64,000 nt of DNA from Lachnospiraceae bacterium UBA1712 (GTDB taxonomy: Bacteria; Bacillota; Clostridia; Lachnospirales; Lachnospiraceae). A program made the position numbers and the translations under genes. How positions within the stretch are numbered: the stretch's first letter is position 1; every line of letters begins with the position of its first letter. Location: contig DCJA01000023.1 of NCBI GenBank assembly GCA_002317175.1, positions 98,292 to 162,291 of the forward strand, in the 5' to 3' direction. Below, piece by piece: positions 34,898 to 43,185 of the stretch. The notes beneath the pieces are model-generated. The model saw only the letters and a list, made by a program, of their open reading frames with translations. It had not been told where the DNA came from and ran no database searches.

Positions 34898-36355
34898 ATG
34901 TCAGAAAAACTTATTATTTATACTCGTGAAGCAAGTAAAGAATTATACTATGATCCAAGACTTGCTTACAGCATGCATCTTGCATATGTAGACAATGGTA
35001 AGGCAGTTGCATTTAATCATAATTCGGGAGTATTCTTTGCCAAGGCTACAGAAAATGAAGATGGTTCACTGAATCCAAAGAGTATTCAGAAACCAGTAGT
35101 AACTGATATGGGTGATGGTTCTTACAGAATCCTTGCTACACGAATTGAGGGAGATGGTGATGCTGATGCACAGGATCAGGGCAAACTTCTGATGGCTGTA
35201 ACAAAGGACTTTATCAGATATACTGAGCTTCCTATGACAGCAGACTACAATGATATATATGTTCAGGCATTAGCAGGTGCAGAAGATTCATGTCAGGAAG
35301 TAGATCTTTCAGATATTGTAGGACTGGTATATGCAATGCAGATAGAAGTGCCTGATGAGATTATGCATTATCTTAAGCAGAAACTTTGCCCAATGAAGGT
35401 TGATAAATGGGATGGACCAATATTTAATAATCCTATAGCAATCAACAGAGCAGATCCAGATGTATATCTGTATAATGGCAAATATTATTATATAGCTACC
35501 AATGATGCAGATGATAATCATACACTATATATAAGAGAAGCAGACAGACTTGAGGATATACCAGAAGCAGAGGAACACCTGATTCTGGATTCGGATATGT
35601 ATGATGACATAAAGGGCCTGCTTTGGGCACCTGAATTCCATGAGGTAGAGGGTAAATTATATATATTCCATGCTGCAACAAGAGGAGAATTCTTTGCTGA
35701 AGAAAGCAGACTTATGGAACTTAAAGAGGGGGGCAATCCAATCAATGCTTCGGACTGGACCAAGCCAAGAAGAATCGTTAGAATGGACGGTTCAGAGCTC
35801 TGTGAGGAGGGCAAAGAGATAACTCTGGATATGACCTGCTTTAACTGGGAAGGAGATTACTATGTTATCTGGTCTCAGAGACAGTTCTTGCCAAAGGATC
35901 TGGGGGCCTGGCTGTATATAGCGAAGCTTAATCCACAAAAGCCATGGATGCTGGCATCAGATCCAATAGTATTGTCTAAACCTGATTATGGCTGGGGCAA
36001 TAATCATACATTTGTTGAAGAGGGACCATTTGCCCTTATCAGAGGAGACAAACTATATATTACATTCTCTGCGGCAGCGGTAGATGAAAGTTATGTTGTA
36101 AGTTATCTTATGATAGAAACTGGCAAAGACCTTCTTGATCCGGGGCAGTGGTTCAAGAGCAATTATCCTATTCTTACTTCAAGAAGTGTTCAGGGAGAAT
36201 ATGGTACAGGTCATAACGCGTATGTTATTGACCCAGAAGGCAGGGTATGGAATACATACCATGCAAGATTTGGAGCAACAGCGCCAAGAAGCAGTTCTAT
36301 CCGTCAGGTATTCTTTGACGTGGACGGAGTTCCTGTGCTGGATGTAGTTTTATAA
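34898..36355 (+). CDS. Glycoside hydrolase family 43-like enzyme
   Basis: A 485-residue cytoplasmic beta-propeller glycosidase. The GH43 signatures are in the second part: NRADPDVYLYNGKYYYIATN with the catalytic-base Asp (about 190), LLWAPEFHEVEGKLYIFHA with the acidic residue region, and VEEGPFALIRGDKLYITFSA with the catalytic-acid Glu (about 376), then GHNAYVIDPEGRVWNTYHAR. Family members release arabinose or xylose from plant oligosaccharides. The first about 165 residues carry additional repeats (SGVFFAKATENEDG) that may be blades of the propeller. With no signal peptide it must act on imported oligosaccharides. GGAGGG precedes ATG 34898. Confidence 0.82.
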   Translation: MSEKLIIYTREASKELYYDPRLAYSMHLAYVDNGKAVAFNHNSGVFFAKATENEDGSLNPKSIQKPVVTDMGDGSYRILATRIEGDGDADAQDQGKLLMAVTKDFIRYTELPMTADYNDIYVQALAGAEDSCQEVDLSDIVGLVYAMQIEVPDEIMHYLKQKLCPMKVDKWDGPIFNNPIAINRADPDVYLYNGKYYYIATNDADDNHTLYIREADRLEDIPEAEEHLILDSDMYDDIKGLLWAPEFHEVEGKLYIFHAATRGEFFAEESRLMELKEGGNPINASDWTKPRRIVRMDGSELCEEGKEITLDMTCFNWEGDYYVIWSQRQFLPKDLGAWLYIAKLNPQKPWMLASDPIVLSKPDYGWGNNHTFVEEGPFALIRGDKLYITFSAAAVDESYVVSYLMIETGKDLLDPGQWFKSNYPILTSRSVQGEYGTGHNAYVIDPEGRVWNTYHARFGATAPRSSSIRQVFFDVDGVPVLDVVL

Positions 36356-36361
36356 AACAGT

Positions 36362-36400
36362 AACCCTCCATACTGGCTTGACCAGTATGGAGGGTTTTAT
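36362..36400 (+). terminator. Terminator after the GH43 gene
   Basis: A perfect 15-bp stem (36362-36376 with 36382-36396; AACCCTCCATACTGG) and a T-rich tail. Confidence 0.93.
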
Positions 36401-36417
36401 TTATAAGAAAAAAGTTA

Positions 36418-36476
36418 TTGACAGAACTGTATTATGGAGATATATTAAGTGTACTACAACACGTAGTACACTTAAT
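36418..36476 (+). promoter_or_regulatory. Promoter and GntR/YtrA operator, module 1
   Basis: TTGACA (36418-36423), 17 bp, TATATT (36441-36446). A perfect inverted repeat ATTAAGTGTACTAC / GTAGTACACTTAAT (36444-36457 and 36463-36476) overlaps the -10 and start site. It lies just upstream of a YtrA-type GntR gene, so autorepression is likely. Confidence 0.85.
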
Positions 36477-36511
36477 GCGAGCATAAGGAATTAGTGAAAG
36501 GAGAGTATATC

Positions 36512-36877
36512 GTGATATGGATTGATTATAAGGATGCGACTCCCATATATGAGCAGATAGTCAGCAGATTTAAGAATCTTATTGTCAAGGGTGCTTTGCA
36601 ACCGGATGAGAAGATGCCTTCAGTAAGAAATCTTGCCATGGAGCTGTCTATTAATCCTAATACCATTCAGAAGGCCTATATGATTCTTGAGCAGCAGGGA
36701 TTTATATACACGGTTAAGGGAAGAGGCAATTTCGTAGCAGGCGACGTTGGTCTAAAGGATATAAAAAGAGGGGAAATTTTTGAGAAACTCTCTGCCATCA
36801 TAGACGAATCAAAAGAAGCGGGTATTGAGGTGGATGAGTTAATTGAGTATATGAAAAGGGAAGGGGACAGATCATGA
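36512..36877 (+). CDS. GntR-family regulator, YtrA subfamily (module 1)
   Basis: A 121-residue transcription factor: a winged-helix GntR domain (about 4-75; PIYEQIVSRFKNLIVKGALQ, then PSVRNLAMELSINPNTIQKAYMILEQQG) plus the short helical tail (about 80-121) of the YtrA subfamily, which usually lacks a ligand-binding domain and represses a neighbouring ABC transporter operon. I choose GTG 36512: AAAGGAGAG at 36497-36505 is its ribosome site, whereas the GTG at 36494 lies before that site. It overlaps the ABC ATPase gene by 4 bases and has a perfect operator-like palindrome on its promoter. Confidence 0.88.
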   Translation: MIWIDYKDATPIYEQIVSRFKNLIVKGALQPDEKMPSVRNLAMELSINPNTIQKAYMILEQQGFIYTVKGRGNFVAGDVGLKDIKRGEIFEKLSAIIDESKEAGIEVDELIEYMKREGDRS

Positions 36878-37782
36878 TAGAAGTTAAAAATGTAAGTAAA
36901 TCATTTGATGGATTCGTGGCTGTTAAGAATATGAACCTGAGCATTAACTCGGGAATGGTATATGGACTTCTTGGTACCAATGGTGCAGGTAAGTCTACTT
37001 TGATGAGAATGATATCAGGTGTGTTAAAGCCTGATGAGGGATGTGTGTTATTGGATAAGATGAACACATATGACAATCCAGAGATTAAGAAGAATATATT
37101 TTTTATAGCTGATGACGCTTATTTCTTTTCTTATAGTTCAGCTGAGGATATGGCCAAATATTATGCTGGATTATATGAGAACTTCGATATGGAGTTGTTT
37201 GGTCAGCTTACAGAGAAGTTTTCGCTGGATAAAAAAAGAAAAATAGGCACATTTTCAAAAGGCATGAAAAAGCAGTTATCAATAATACTTGGTGTATGTG
37301 CAAAGACGAATTATCTTCTGTGTGATGAGACCTTTGATGGACTTGATCCTGTTATGAGACAGGCAGTTAAGAGCCTGCTTGCCAAGGAAATGTCAGAGAG
37401 ATCATTAACACCTGTAATTGCTTCTCATAACTTAAGAGAACTGGAAGATATCTGTGATACAGTGGGACTGATTCATCAGGGAGGAGTACTGCTTTCTAAG
37501 GATCTTGATGATATCAAATGTAATATCCAGAAGGTTCAGTGTGTGTTTAGTGAAGAGGGTGGACTGAACATATTAAAGAATATATGTGATGTAATCCAGT
37601 GCAATACAAGAGGCAGTCTGCACGTTATTACAATCAGAGGAAAGCGCGATGAAGTTGAGGCAAAACTTGATTCAATCAAAACTGTATTCTGTGAGGTATT
37701 GCCACTTACCCTTGAAGAAATATTTATAAGCGAAACGGAGGTAGTGGGTTATGACATCAAAAAACTCTTACTGGAAGCTTAG
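36874..37782 (+). CDS. ABC transporter ATPase (module 1)
   Basis: A 302-residue ABC ATPase of the YtrB-like, ABC-2 type. Walker A GTNGAGKST (about 34-42), the signature FSKGMKKQL (about 127-135) in place of LSGGQ, Walker B LLCDETFDGLD and the switch His in IASHNLREL are present. The C-terminal part (about 210-302) is a regulatory or pairing domain. It overlaps the regulator by 4 bases and the permease gene by 32 bases, so translation is coupled. It would energise the partner membrane protein encoded next. Confidence 0.88.
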   Translation: MIEVKNVSKSFDGFVAVKNMNLSINSGMVYGLLGTNGAGKSTLMRMISGVLKPDEGCVLLDKMNTYDNPEIKKNIFFIADDAYFFSYSSAEDMAKYYAGLYENFDMELFGQLTEKFSLDKKRKIGTFSKGMKKQLSIILGVCAKTNYLLCDETFDGLDPVMRQAVKSLLAKEMSERSLTPVIASHNLRELEDICDTVGLIHQGGVLLSKDLDDIKCNIQKVQCVFSEEGGLNILKNICDVIQCNTRGSLHVITIRGKRDEVEAKLDSIKTVFCEVLPLTLEEIFISETEVVGYDIKKLLLEA

Positions 37783-39856
37783 CATATCCAATTTTAAAAG
37801 AAGAATTCCATATTTTGTTTTAAGTTTCTTATTTTGCTTTATTATGATTCCTGCAGTTATGTATTTTGAATGCTTATCATATACAAACTATATGGGAGAC
37901 TATAATTATCAGTATATAAAGCAGAGCCTTGCTAATACAATTGCAGGTGCATATGTTCATGACATTATTGCAGTGATTCTGGCAGTACTGTTTGCTATAA
38001 CCGGAAATGCATGGAACAACAGTCAGAAGAAAAATGACTTCTATAAAGCACTTCCTGTAAAGGAGAATACCAGATTTGTTTATATTCATCTGAACAGCTT
38101 TATAAGCTTTATATTGTGCTTCGGTATCAATCTTATTTTTGCTAATCTGATAGTGGCCTGCTATAAATTTTATGAGACCACTTTTGTTGTTGCAAGTTTA
38201 TATTCACTGTTAATACATTCACTTGAATTTATGGCAGTGTATATGTTATCTGTTATAGCTCAGTATCTTACTGGCAATGCTGTGCTGGCTGTATTGGGCA
38301 CGGGAATACTGCTCTCTGCTGAAACTGTGATAAGAATTCTGATGGACCTGTTCAAATCAGAGAATTACAAGACATATGTCAATATGTATCATGAGTTTAC
38401 AGAGTTCTTTTATAAAGCTATTACTTCGCCAGTAGCCGGAGCCTTAGCAGCGCATGAAAGTATATCTAGAAAATATGATGATTATTATATTGCTTCAAAC
38501 TATTCAGAGATATGGCCTGGAGTGATAAAGACAGTTGTTCAGATAGTAATCTTTACAGTTATCGCATTTTACATATATAAGGCAAGACCTGCTCAGGCTG
38601 GTAATAAAAATATTGTATTCGATAAAACAAAAGCATATATCAAATGTCTGATAATGATCCCACTGACATCTGTATGCGTGCTACTGTTTATGGAAAATGA
38701 TAATGGGGCAGTAGTTCCAAAATATATAGGCATGATATTAGCTCTTGTGATATCTCACATTATTCTTCAGTATGCAATTGAGGGCGATTTCGCAGCGGTT
38801 AAGAAGGGCTATATATCCACTATAATTTCAGGAGCAATTGTTACTGCCATCATGGTCTTTTATAGCATTAGTGGTGTCAACTATGACAGATATAAGCCAG
38901 TTCTTGCAGATGTCGAAAGTCTGGGAATCTGTACTGGAGAAGAGTATGATTACAATTTTAGCAGGGGTGAAGGGATATATAGCTACATATCAAGCAGTGA
39001 TTATTTCTTTAATGACGTAAAACTTACAGATGAAACATTTATAAAAGAAACCTTAGAGATTATTAGCAAAAATATAGACAATGGTACCTATTGCTTTGAT
39101 GATGAATGGACAAAGAATCAGATTACTTCAGGAATAGATATTTCCTTTAATTTGAAGAACGGAAAGCAGATAAGCAGATCATATACACTTCCACAGGAAG
39201 ATTGCGACAAGATTAAGTATGCAATGTATGATCTGGATGAATATAAGCATGCATCAAATCAGCTTGAGTATCCAGGTAATATAAAGTGTATTGAGAGTGC
39301 GGAATATCTAACAGTCGTTTATCGTGACTATGGAAAGAGTAACAATGATACCTGTACAATCGATGATAAAGAGCTTCAAAAGAAAATGCTTGAGGCAGTC
39401 TCACAGGATTATCTGAATAGAAGCAGCGAAGTATATACCAATGAGCTTCCTATAGGTTATATCTGTATTGATGTGTATGCACAAAAGAGAGCTAATCAGA
39501 CATATGAATATAAGGTGTATGCTGGGGATACTGATACTTTGGCCATTCTTTCAGAACTTAACTATGAATTTAAATCTATCGATCTGTCAAAAATAACGAG
39601 CATAGAATTAATTAAGTATAATTATAGCGAAGCATCTGAATTAAATGAGAAGAGAGTCACACTTAACCAAGAGGACGATCTCTTTGAAGAAGTACGTAAT
39701 CATCTGGTTAATCGTGAGGCATACTATAATTCAAGGCTGCCAGGAAAATACTCTTCTATATATGACATTTGTGCATATGCAGAAGACGGAAGCAGCATAG
39801 AAGTTGCATTGAAGGGAAAAGATGAAATCAAAGGTCTGGAAGAATTATTCCAGTAA
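37751..39856 (+). CDS. ABC-type membrane permease with large soluble domain (module 1)
   Basis: A 701-residue membrane protein, the permease partner of the preceding ATPase. The first about 380 residues hold about eight hydrophobic helices (for example YFVLSFLFCFIMIPAVMYF and IIAVILAVLFAITGNAW); the remaining about 320 residues are soluble, probably outside the membrane, with no motif I recognise. This layout recalls the large permeases of GntR/YtrA-controlled ABC operons that respond to cell-envelope antibiotics in Firmicutes. GGAGG precedes ATG 37751, inside the ATPase gene. A terminator follows at 39924. Confidence 0.75.
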   Translation: MTSKNSYWKLSISNFKRRIPYFVLSFLFCFIMIPAVMYFECLSYTNYMGDYNYQYIKQSLANTIAGAYVHDIIAVILAVLFAITGNAWNNSQKKNDFYKALPVKENTRFVYIHLNSFISFILCFGINLIFANLIVACYKFYETTFVVASLYSLLIHSLEFMAVYMLSVIAQYLTGNAVLAVLGTGILLSAETVIRILMDLFKSENYKTYVNMYHEFTEFFYKAITSPVAGALAAHESISRKYDDYYIASNYSEIWPGVIKTVVQIVIFTVIAFYIYKARPAQAGNKNIVFDKTKAYIKCLIMIPLTSVCVLLFMENDNGAVVPKYIGMILALVISHIILQYAIEGDFAAVKKGYISTIISGAIVTAIMVFYSISGVNYDRYKPVLADVESLGICTGEEYDYNFSRGEGIYSYISSSDYFFNDVKLTDETFIKETLEIISKNIDNGTYCFDDEWTKNQITSGIDISFNLKNGKQISRSYTLPQEDCDKIKYAMYDLDEYKHASNQLEYPGNIKCIESAEYLTVVYRDYGKSNNDTCTIDDKELQKKMLEAVSQDYLNRSSEVYTNELPIGYICIDVYAQKRANQTYEYKVYAGDTDTLAILSELNYEFKSIDLSKITSIELIKYNYSEASELNEKRVTLNQEDDLFEEVRNHLVNREAYYNSRLPGKYSSIYDICAYAEDGSSIEVALKGKDEIKGLEELFQ

Positions 39857-39923
39857 AAGGGGATTTGTAAATGGTGTAGTCAGCCACATTAAGAAAATGA
39901 CATAAAAAAGGGGAGTATTTACG

Positions 39924-39960
39924 AAGGGATGCAGGCATCGAAAGTGCCTGTGTCCTTTTT
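39924..39960 (+). terminator. Terminator after module 1
   Basis: AAGGGATGCAGGCA pairs with TGCCTGTGTCCTTT (three G-U pairs) around a 7-base loop, followed by T. Confidence 0.82.
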
Positions 39961-40054
39961 GCTGTTTTTACGGGTGAAAAAATATTGTATTTATAACTTA
40001 ACGCAAAAAATTCTATAACTGTTCATATTACGATTATTTAACGTTATTTAACGA

Positions 40055-40094
40055 TTGACAGAACAACATCAAATGTATATATTGAATATATACA
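40055..40094 (+). promoter_or_regulatory. Promoter and GntR/YtrA operator, module 2
   Basis: TTGACA (40055-40060), 17 bp, TATATT (40078-40083). The inverted repeat TGTATATAT / ATATATACA (40074-40082 and 40086-40094) overlaps the -10, the same architecture as module 1 but with a different operator sequence. Confidence 0.78.
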
Positions 40095-40209
40095 ATATTG
40101 AATGCGGAGTAGTGATACGTACAGATTTGCGCAGATTTGTATATTTTGCTAGCCGTTCGCTCGAAGTATTTACCAAAGTGGCATTTGCGCAATTGCCATG
40201 GGAGAAAAG

Positions 40210-40590
40210 ATGGATATTATTATTAGCAATAGCTCTGGTGTGCCAATATATGAGCAGATTGAGGAGCAGATTAAAAGCCAGATTATGACAGGAGAATTAA
40301 TGGAAGGAGATGCACTTCCTTCTATGCGTGTTCTGGCAAAGGATTTGAAGATAAGCATCATTACAACAAAAAGAGCATATGAGGATCTTGAAAGAGAAGG
40401 ATTTATTGAATCTGTAACAGGAAAAGGCAGCTTTGTTAAGGGCATCAATAGTGACATTGTGAAGGAAAATATGATGTTCGCTATTCAGGAACTTCTTGAA
40501 GCAGCTGTAGATAAGGCAATTCTAGGTAAGATTTCCCAAGAAGAATTAAGTGAGATGCTTAAGCTTTTATACGATGAGAAAAAATTGTAA
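40210..40590 (+). CDS. GntR-family regulator, YtrA subfamily (module 2)
   Basis: A 126-residue YtrA-type regulator: winged helix at about 5-75 (VPIYEQIEEQIKSQIMTGEL, then PSMRVLAKDLKISIITTKRAYEDLEREG), wing GKGSFVKG, and a short helical tail. ATG 40210 is preceded by GGGAG at 40200-40204; ATG 40198 lies before that site. It is a paralogue of the regulator at 36512 but clearly diverged, and its operator-like palindrome also differs, so the two modules probably respond separately. The ABC ATPase gene follows after 74 bases that contain a palindromic motif. Confidence 0.87.
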   Translation: MDIIISNSSGVPIYEQIEEQIKSQIMTGELMEGDALPSMRVLAKDLKISIITTKRAYEDLEREGFIESVTGKGSFVKGINSDIVKENMMFAIQELLEAAVDKAILGKISQEELSEMLKLLYDEKKL

Positions 40591-40601
40591 AGCGTGATAA
40601 C

Positions 40602-40653
40602 GGGACACTTTTAGAGATAGGGTGCACATCCCTGTGACAAAGGAAACGTCCCC
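40602..40653. repeat. Compact palindromic motif between regulator and ATPase
   Basis: GGGACACTTTT (from 40602) is partly inverted to GGAAACGTCCC (to 40652), and an inner GGGTG ... CATCCC hairpin lies between. It occupies almost the whole gap and looks like a small REP-type element. The third such structure would need other copies in the genome to confirm it. Confidence 0.5.
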
Positions 40654-40664
40654 GAGGAGAATGT

Positions 40665-41609
40665 ATGAATGTAATTGATATTAAGAATGTTACCAAAGAC
40701 TATGGTGACTTCAAACTTGATAATGTGAGTTTTGCGGTACCTGAGGGTTCGGTGTGTGGATTCATAGGACAGAATGGTGCGGGAAAGACAACAACAATAA
40801 AGGCAATTCTTGATGCGATAGGTGTGGACTCAGGAAATGTTCTCGTGTTTGGAGAGGATATGAAGATTAACGGCGCCAGACTTCGTGAAGACATTGGTGT
40901 TGTATTTGATGAGATGGGCTTCCATGAGTTTATGACAGGCAAAGATATAAATATCATGATGAAGAATATCTACAAGAACTGGGATGAGAAGGTGTTTTTT
41001 GATTATCTTAAAAGATTTTCTCTTCCATCAAAGAAGAAGTGCGGAGATTTCTCACGTGGTATGCGTATGAAATTGCAGATAGCTGTAGCGCTTTCGCATG
41101 GTGCCAAGCTTCTTATTATGGATGAGCCGACCAGTGGTCTTGATCCAATTGTCCGTAATGAGATGCTTCAGATTTTTAGAGAATATGTAATAGAAGAGGA
41201 CCATACAATTCTTCTTTCTTCGCATATTACAGGTGACTTGGAGAAGATTGCGGATGAAGTAGTGTTTATTGATGGCGGAAAAATAGTTCTTAATGGCAAT
41301 AAGGATGATCTACTTGAAAAACACGGCATTCTCAAATGTAAAAAGGATGAATTATCTCTTATAAGTGAATCCCTAATTGTTTCTGCTCAGCCGGGAGTAT
41401 ATGGTGTTGAGGTTTTGGTAAATGACAAAAAGTCCTGCAAAAAGCTTTATCCTGAAATGATTATTGAGCAGGCTTCTCTTGAAGATATTATGCTTTTCTA
41501 CATTAACAGGATGCATACCAATGTTGCTTGTAGCAACATTAGCGGCAGTGACATTTCCGAAGGAATGTCACGAGAGCAAGCCTCGAAAGAGGCTGAGGAG
41601 GCATTATGA
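40665..41609 (+). CDS. ABC transporter ATPase (module 2) with palindrome-coded tail
   Basis: A 314-residue ABC-2 type ATPase. Walker A GQNGAGKTT (about 34-42), signature FSRGMRMKLQIA (about 129), Walker B LLIMDEPTSGLD and switch His in LLSSHITGD are complete. The normal fold ends near residue 284 (DIMLFYINR). The last about 30 residues (from HTNVACSNIS on) are encoded by three consecutive hairpins and look like an in-frame insertion of palindromic DNA. GAGGAG precedes ATG 40665. It overlaps the next permease gene by 4 bases. Confidence 0.85.
   Translation: MNVIDIKNVTKDYGDFKLDNVSFAVPEGSVCGFIGQNGAGKTTTIKAILDAIGVDSGNVLVFGEDMKINGARLREDIGVVFDEMGFHEFMTGKDINIMMKNIYKNWDEKVFFDYLKRFSLPSKKKCGDFSRGMRMKLQIAVALSHGAKLLIMDEPTSGLDPIVRNEMLQIFREYVIEEDHTILLSSHITGDLEKIADEVVFIDGGKIVLNGNKDDLLEKHGILKCKKDELSLISESLIVSAQPGVYGVEVLVNDKKSCKKLYPEMIIEQASLEDIMLFYINRMHTNVACSNISGSDISEGMSREQASKEAEEAL
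41520..41593. repeat. Three hairpins in the 3' end of the ATPase gene
   Basis: AATGTTGC/GCAACATT (near 41520-41540), GTGACATT/AATGTCAC (near 41548-41571) and AGCCTC-GAAA-GAGGCT (near 41578-41593). The last ends just before GAGGAGG, the ribosome site of the permease gene at 41606, so it may also affect translation coupling. Confidence 0.65.
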
Positions 41610-42361
41610 AAGGTTTGATTATCAAAGACTTCATGGTTCTTCGGAAAAATCTTATTGAATTTGTGATGATATTATCTTTATCCAGCGTTGTAGCAATAAT
41701 GTTTATCTTAAGTGCTCAGTATGGAAATCTCGCCAGTGCAAAGGAAAGCCTGCTTGCAGATCCGCAGGTTGGTGAATTTGGACTTATTAGTATGACATCC
41801 CTTGCATTGACGTGCTATCTGTTTGTGCCAATGGCAGCAGTAGCTGATATGTCATACATATTCAGGGAAGATGGGAAAGCTGGTTTTTCCTCTGTAGCGG
41901 CAGTTTTGCCTGTAACAGTAAGACAAAGAGTCAGTGCAAGATATATTACTATTCTTTGTACTTTGGTGGCAGGTGTTATATTTGATATATTTGCAGCGCT
42001 TATTATTTCAAGAATGACGGAGCTGATAGTATTTGGTGAAATGATAAATATGATATTTGCTGTAGCATCATTTTTAATGATATATAGCTCTCTTTGCATA
42101 TTCGAATGTATTCTTTGGGGACAGGGAAAAGAGGAGGTTGCCATGATTGTATCTACCGTTATAATCATGGTAGTAATGGTCGTATGTGGATATCAGAAAT
42201 TTAAGAATGCAATTTTTAACAATGATGATCAAATAATGAAAGACATTATGGAACTTCTTAAGCATAAAGCATACATCCTTGTGATAATTGCATTAGTTAC
42301 TCTTATTCTTAGCTACACCTGTTCAGTTGCTGTGGCAAACAGAAAGCGGGGTGTTATATAA
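41606..42361 (+). CDS. ABC-2 type permease (module 2, first)
   Basis: A 251-residue membrane protein with six hydrophobic helices (about 13-33, 50-80, 104-130, 140-160, 170-185, 215-240). MKGLIIKDFMVLRKN at the start and the helix order match the ABC-2 permease group linked to YtrA-controlled operons. It overlaps the ATPase stop (ATGA) and the following permease (TAATG), so the three proteins are probably made together as ATPase plus a permease heterodimer. GAGGAGG precedes ATG 41606. Confidence 0.8.
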   Translation: MKGLIIKDFMVLRKNLIEFVMILSLSSVVAIMFILSAQYGNLASAKESLLADPQVGEFGLISMTSLALTCYLFVPMAAVADMSYIFREDGKAGFSSVAAVLPVTVRQRVSARYITILCTLVAGVIFDIFAALIISRMTELIVFGEMINMIFAVASFLMIYSSLCIFECILWGQGKEEVAMIVSTVIIMVVMVVCGYQKFKNAIFNNDDQIMKDIMELLKHKAYILVIIALVTLILSYTCSVAVANRKRGVI

Positions 42362-43185
42362 TGGCAGGATTATTATATAAGGATTTCGTTTCTATCAAAG
42401 GAAAGACATATCTGGTTATTGGAGCTGTAATCACTCTGCTTATGCTGGGATTAAGAGTTATATATGGAATTGTTGAAAGTGGTTCAAGCGCAGAAGAGGT
42501 AGTGTTTGCTCTTCTTTTTATTATCAGTGCATATATACCATTTTCATGTATAGTGCTGACCTGCATTACAAATATGTTACCCTGCAAGGTAATAGATGAT
42601 GAAAAAAAGAATAAGATAAATGATTACATAGGTTCACTGCCACTTACACAACAGCAGTATGTTTTGTCAAAATACCTATTTGTTGCGATATTAATATATG
42701 TCATTTTTTCAGTAGAAACTATGTGGGGAGTTATTTCTATGTCATTTTGCGAAGGCAATAATGAGATGATTGCTACCACATCAGAACTATTAGAATTCAC
42801 TGTTGGCTTAATATATCCGTTGGCTTTGTTCGGATTATTAATGGCGGCTATTGAACTACCAATGATATTTTTGCTGGGGGGAGCAAAGATGCAGGTGATA
42901 AAGAATATTGCCATGGAAATATTGGGTGTAGTGGTATTCGGAGTAATGCTGTTTGTTGATTATAACTGGATTGAAGAGCATGTATCTTTGGAGAATATAT
43001 TGGCCTGGACGAATAAGCATAGTTTTGAACTATCAGTATTCAATGTTTTTTCGATAGTTATAATACTGGGGCTGTTCTACTGCTCCTACAGATTTACCTG
43101 CAAAATGATGCAGAATAGAAAATGCAGAAGTCAGATATTTGTCAATGAGACCTCCATAGCGGTTGACAACAGGGAGGTGGCATAG
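42361..43185 (+). CDS. ABC-2 type permease (module 2, second)
   Basis: A 274-residue membrane protein, paralogous in layout to its upstream neighbour: MAGLLYKDFVSIKGKTYLVIG at the N-terminus and six hydrophobic segments. The motif IGSLPLTQQQYVLSKYL, between helices 2 and 3, is common in ABC-2 permeases of this group. It begins within the previous stop codon (TAATG) and is followed at once by the CPBP protease gene. The substrate exported is unknown; such modules often act in antimicrobial-peptide or cell-envelope defence. Confidence 0.8.
   Translation: MAGLLYKDFVSIKGKTYLVIGAVITLLMLGLRVIYGIVESGSSAEEVVFALLFIISAYIPFSCIVLTCITNMLPCKVIDDEKKNKINDYIGSLPLTQQQYVLSKYLFVAILIYVIFSVETMWGVISMSFCEGNNEMIATTSELLEFTVGLIYPLALFGLLMAAIELPMIFLLGGAKMQVIKNIAMEILGVVVFGVMLFVDYNWIEEHVSLENILAWTNKHSFELSVFNVFSIVIILGLFYCSYRFTCKMMQNRKCRSQIFVNETSIAVDNREVA

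Larger units (their letters stand above)
39857..40209. other. Intergenic region between the two ABC modules
   Basis: It holds the module 1 terminator, a good promoter overlapped by an inverted-repeat operator, and a leader of about 115 bp in which ATTTGCGCA occurs twice (near 40123 and 40183). No gene is supported; a short frame at 40055 has no ribosome site. Confidence 0.65.
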
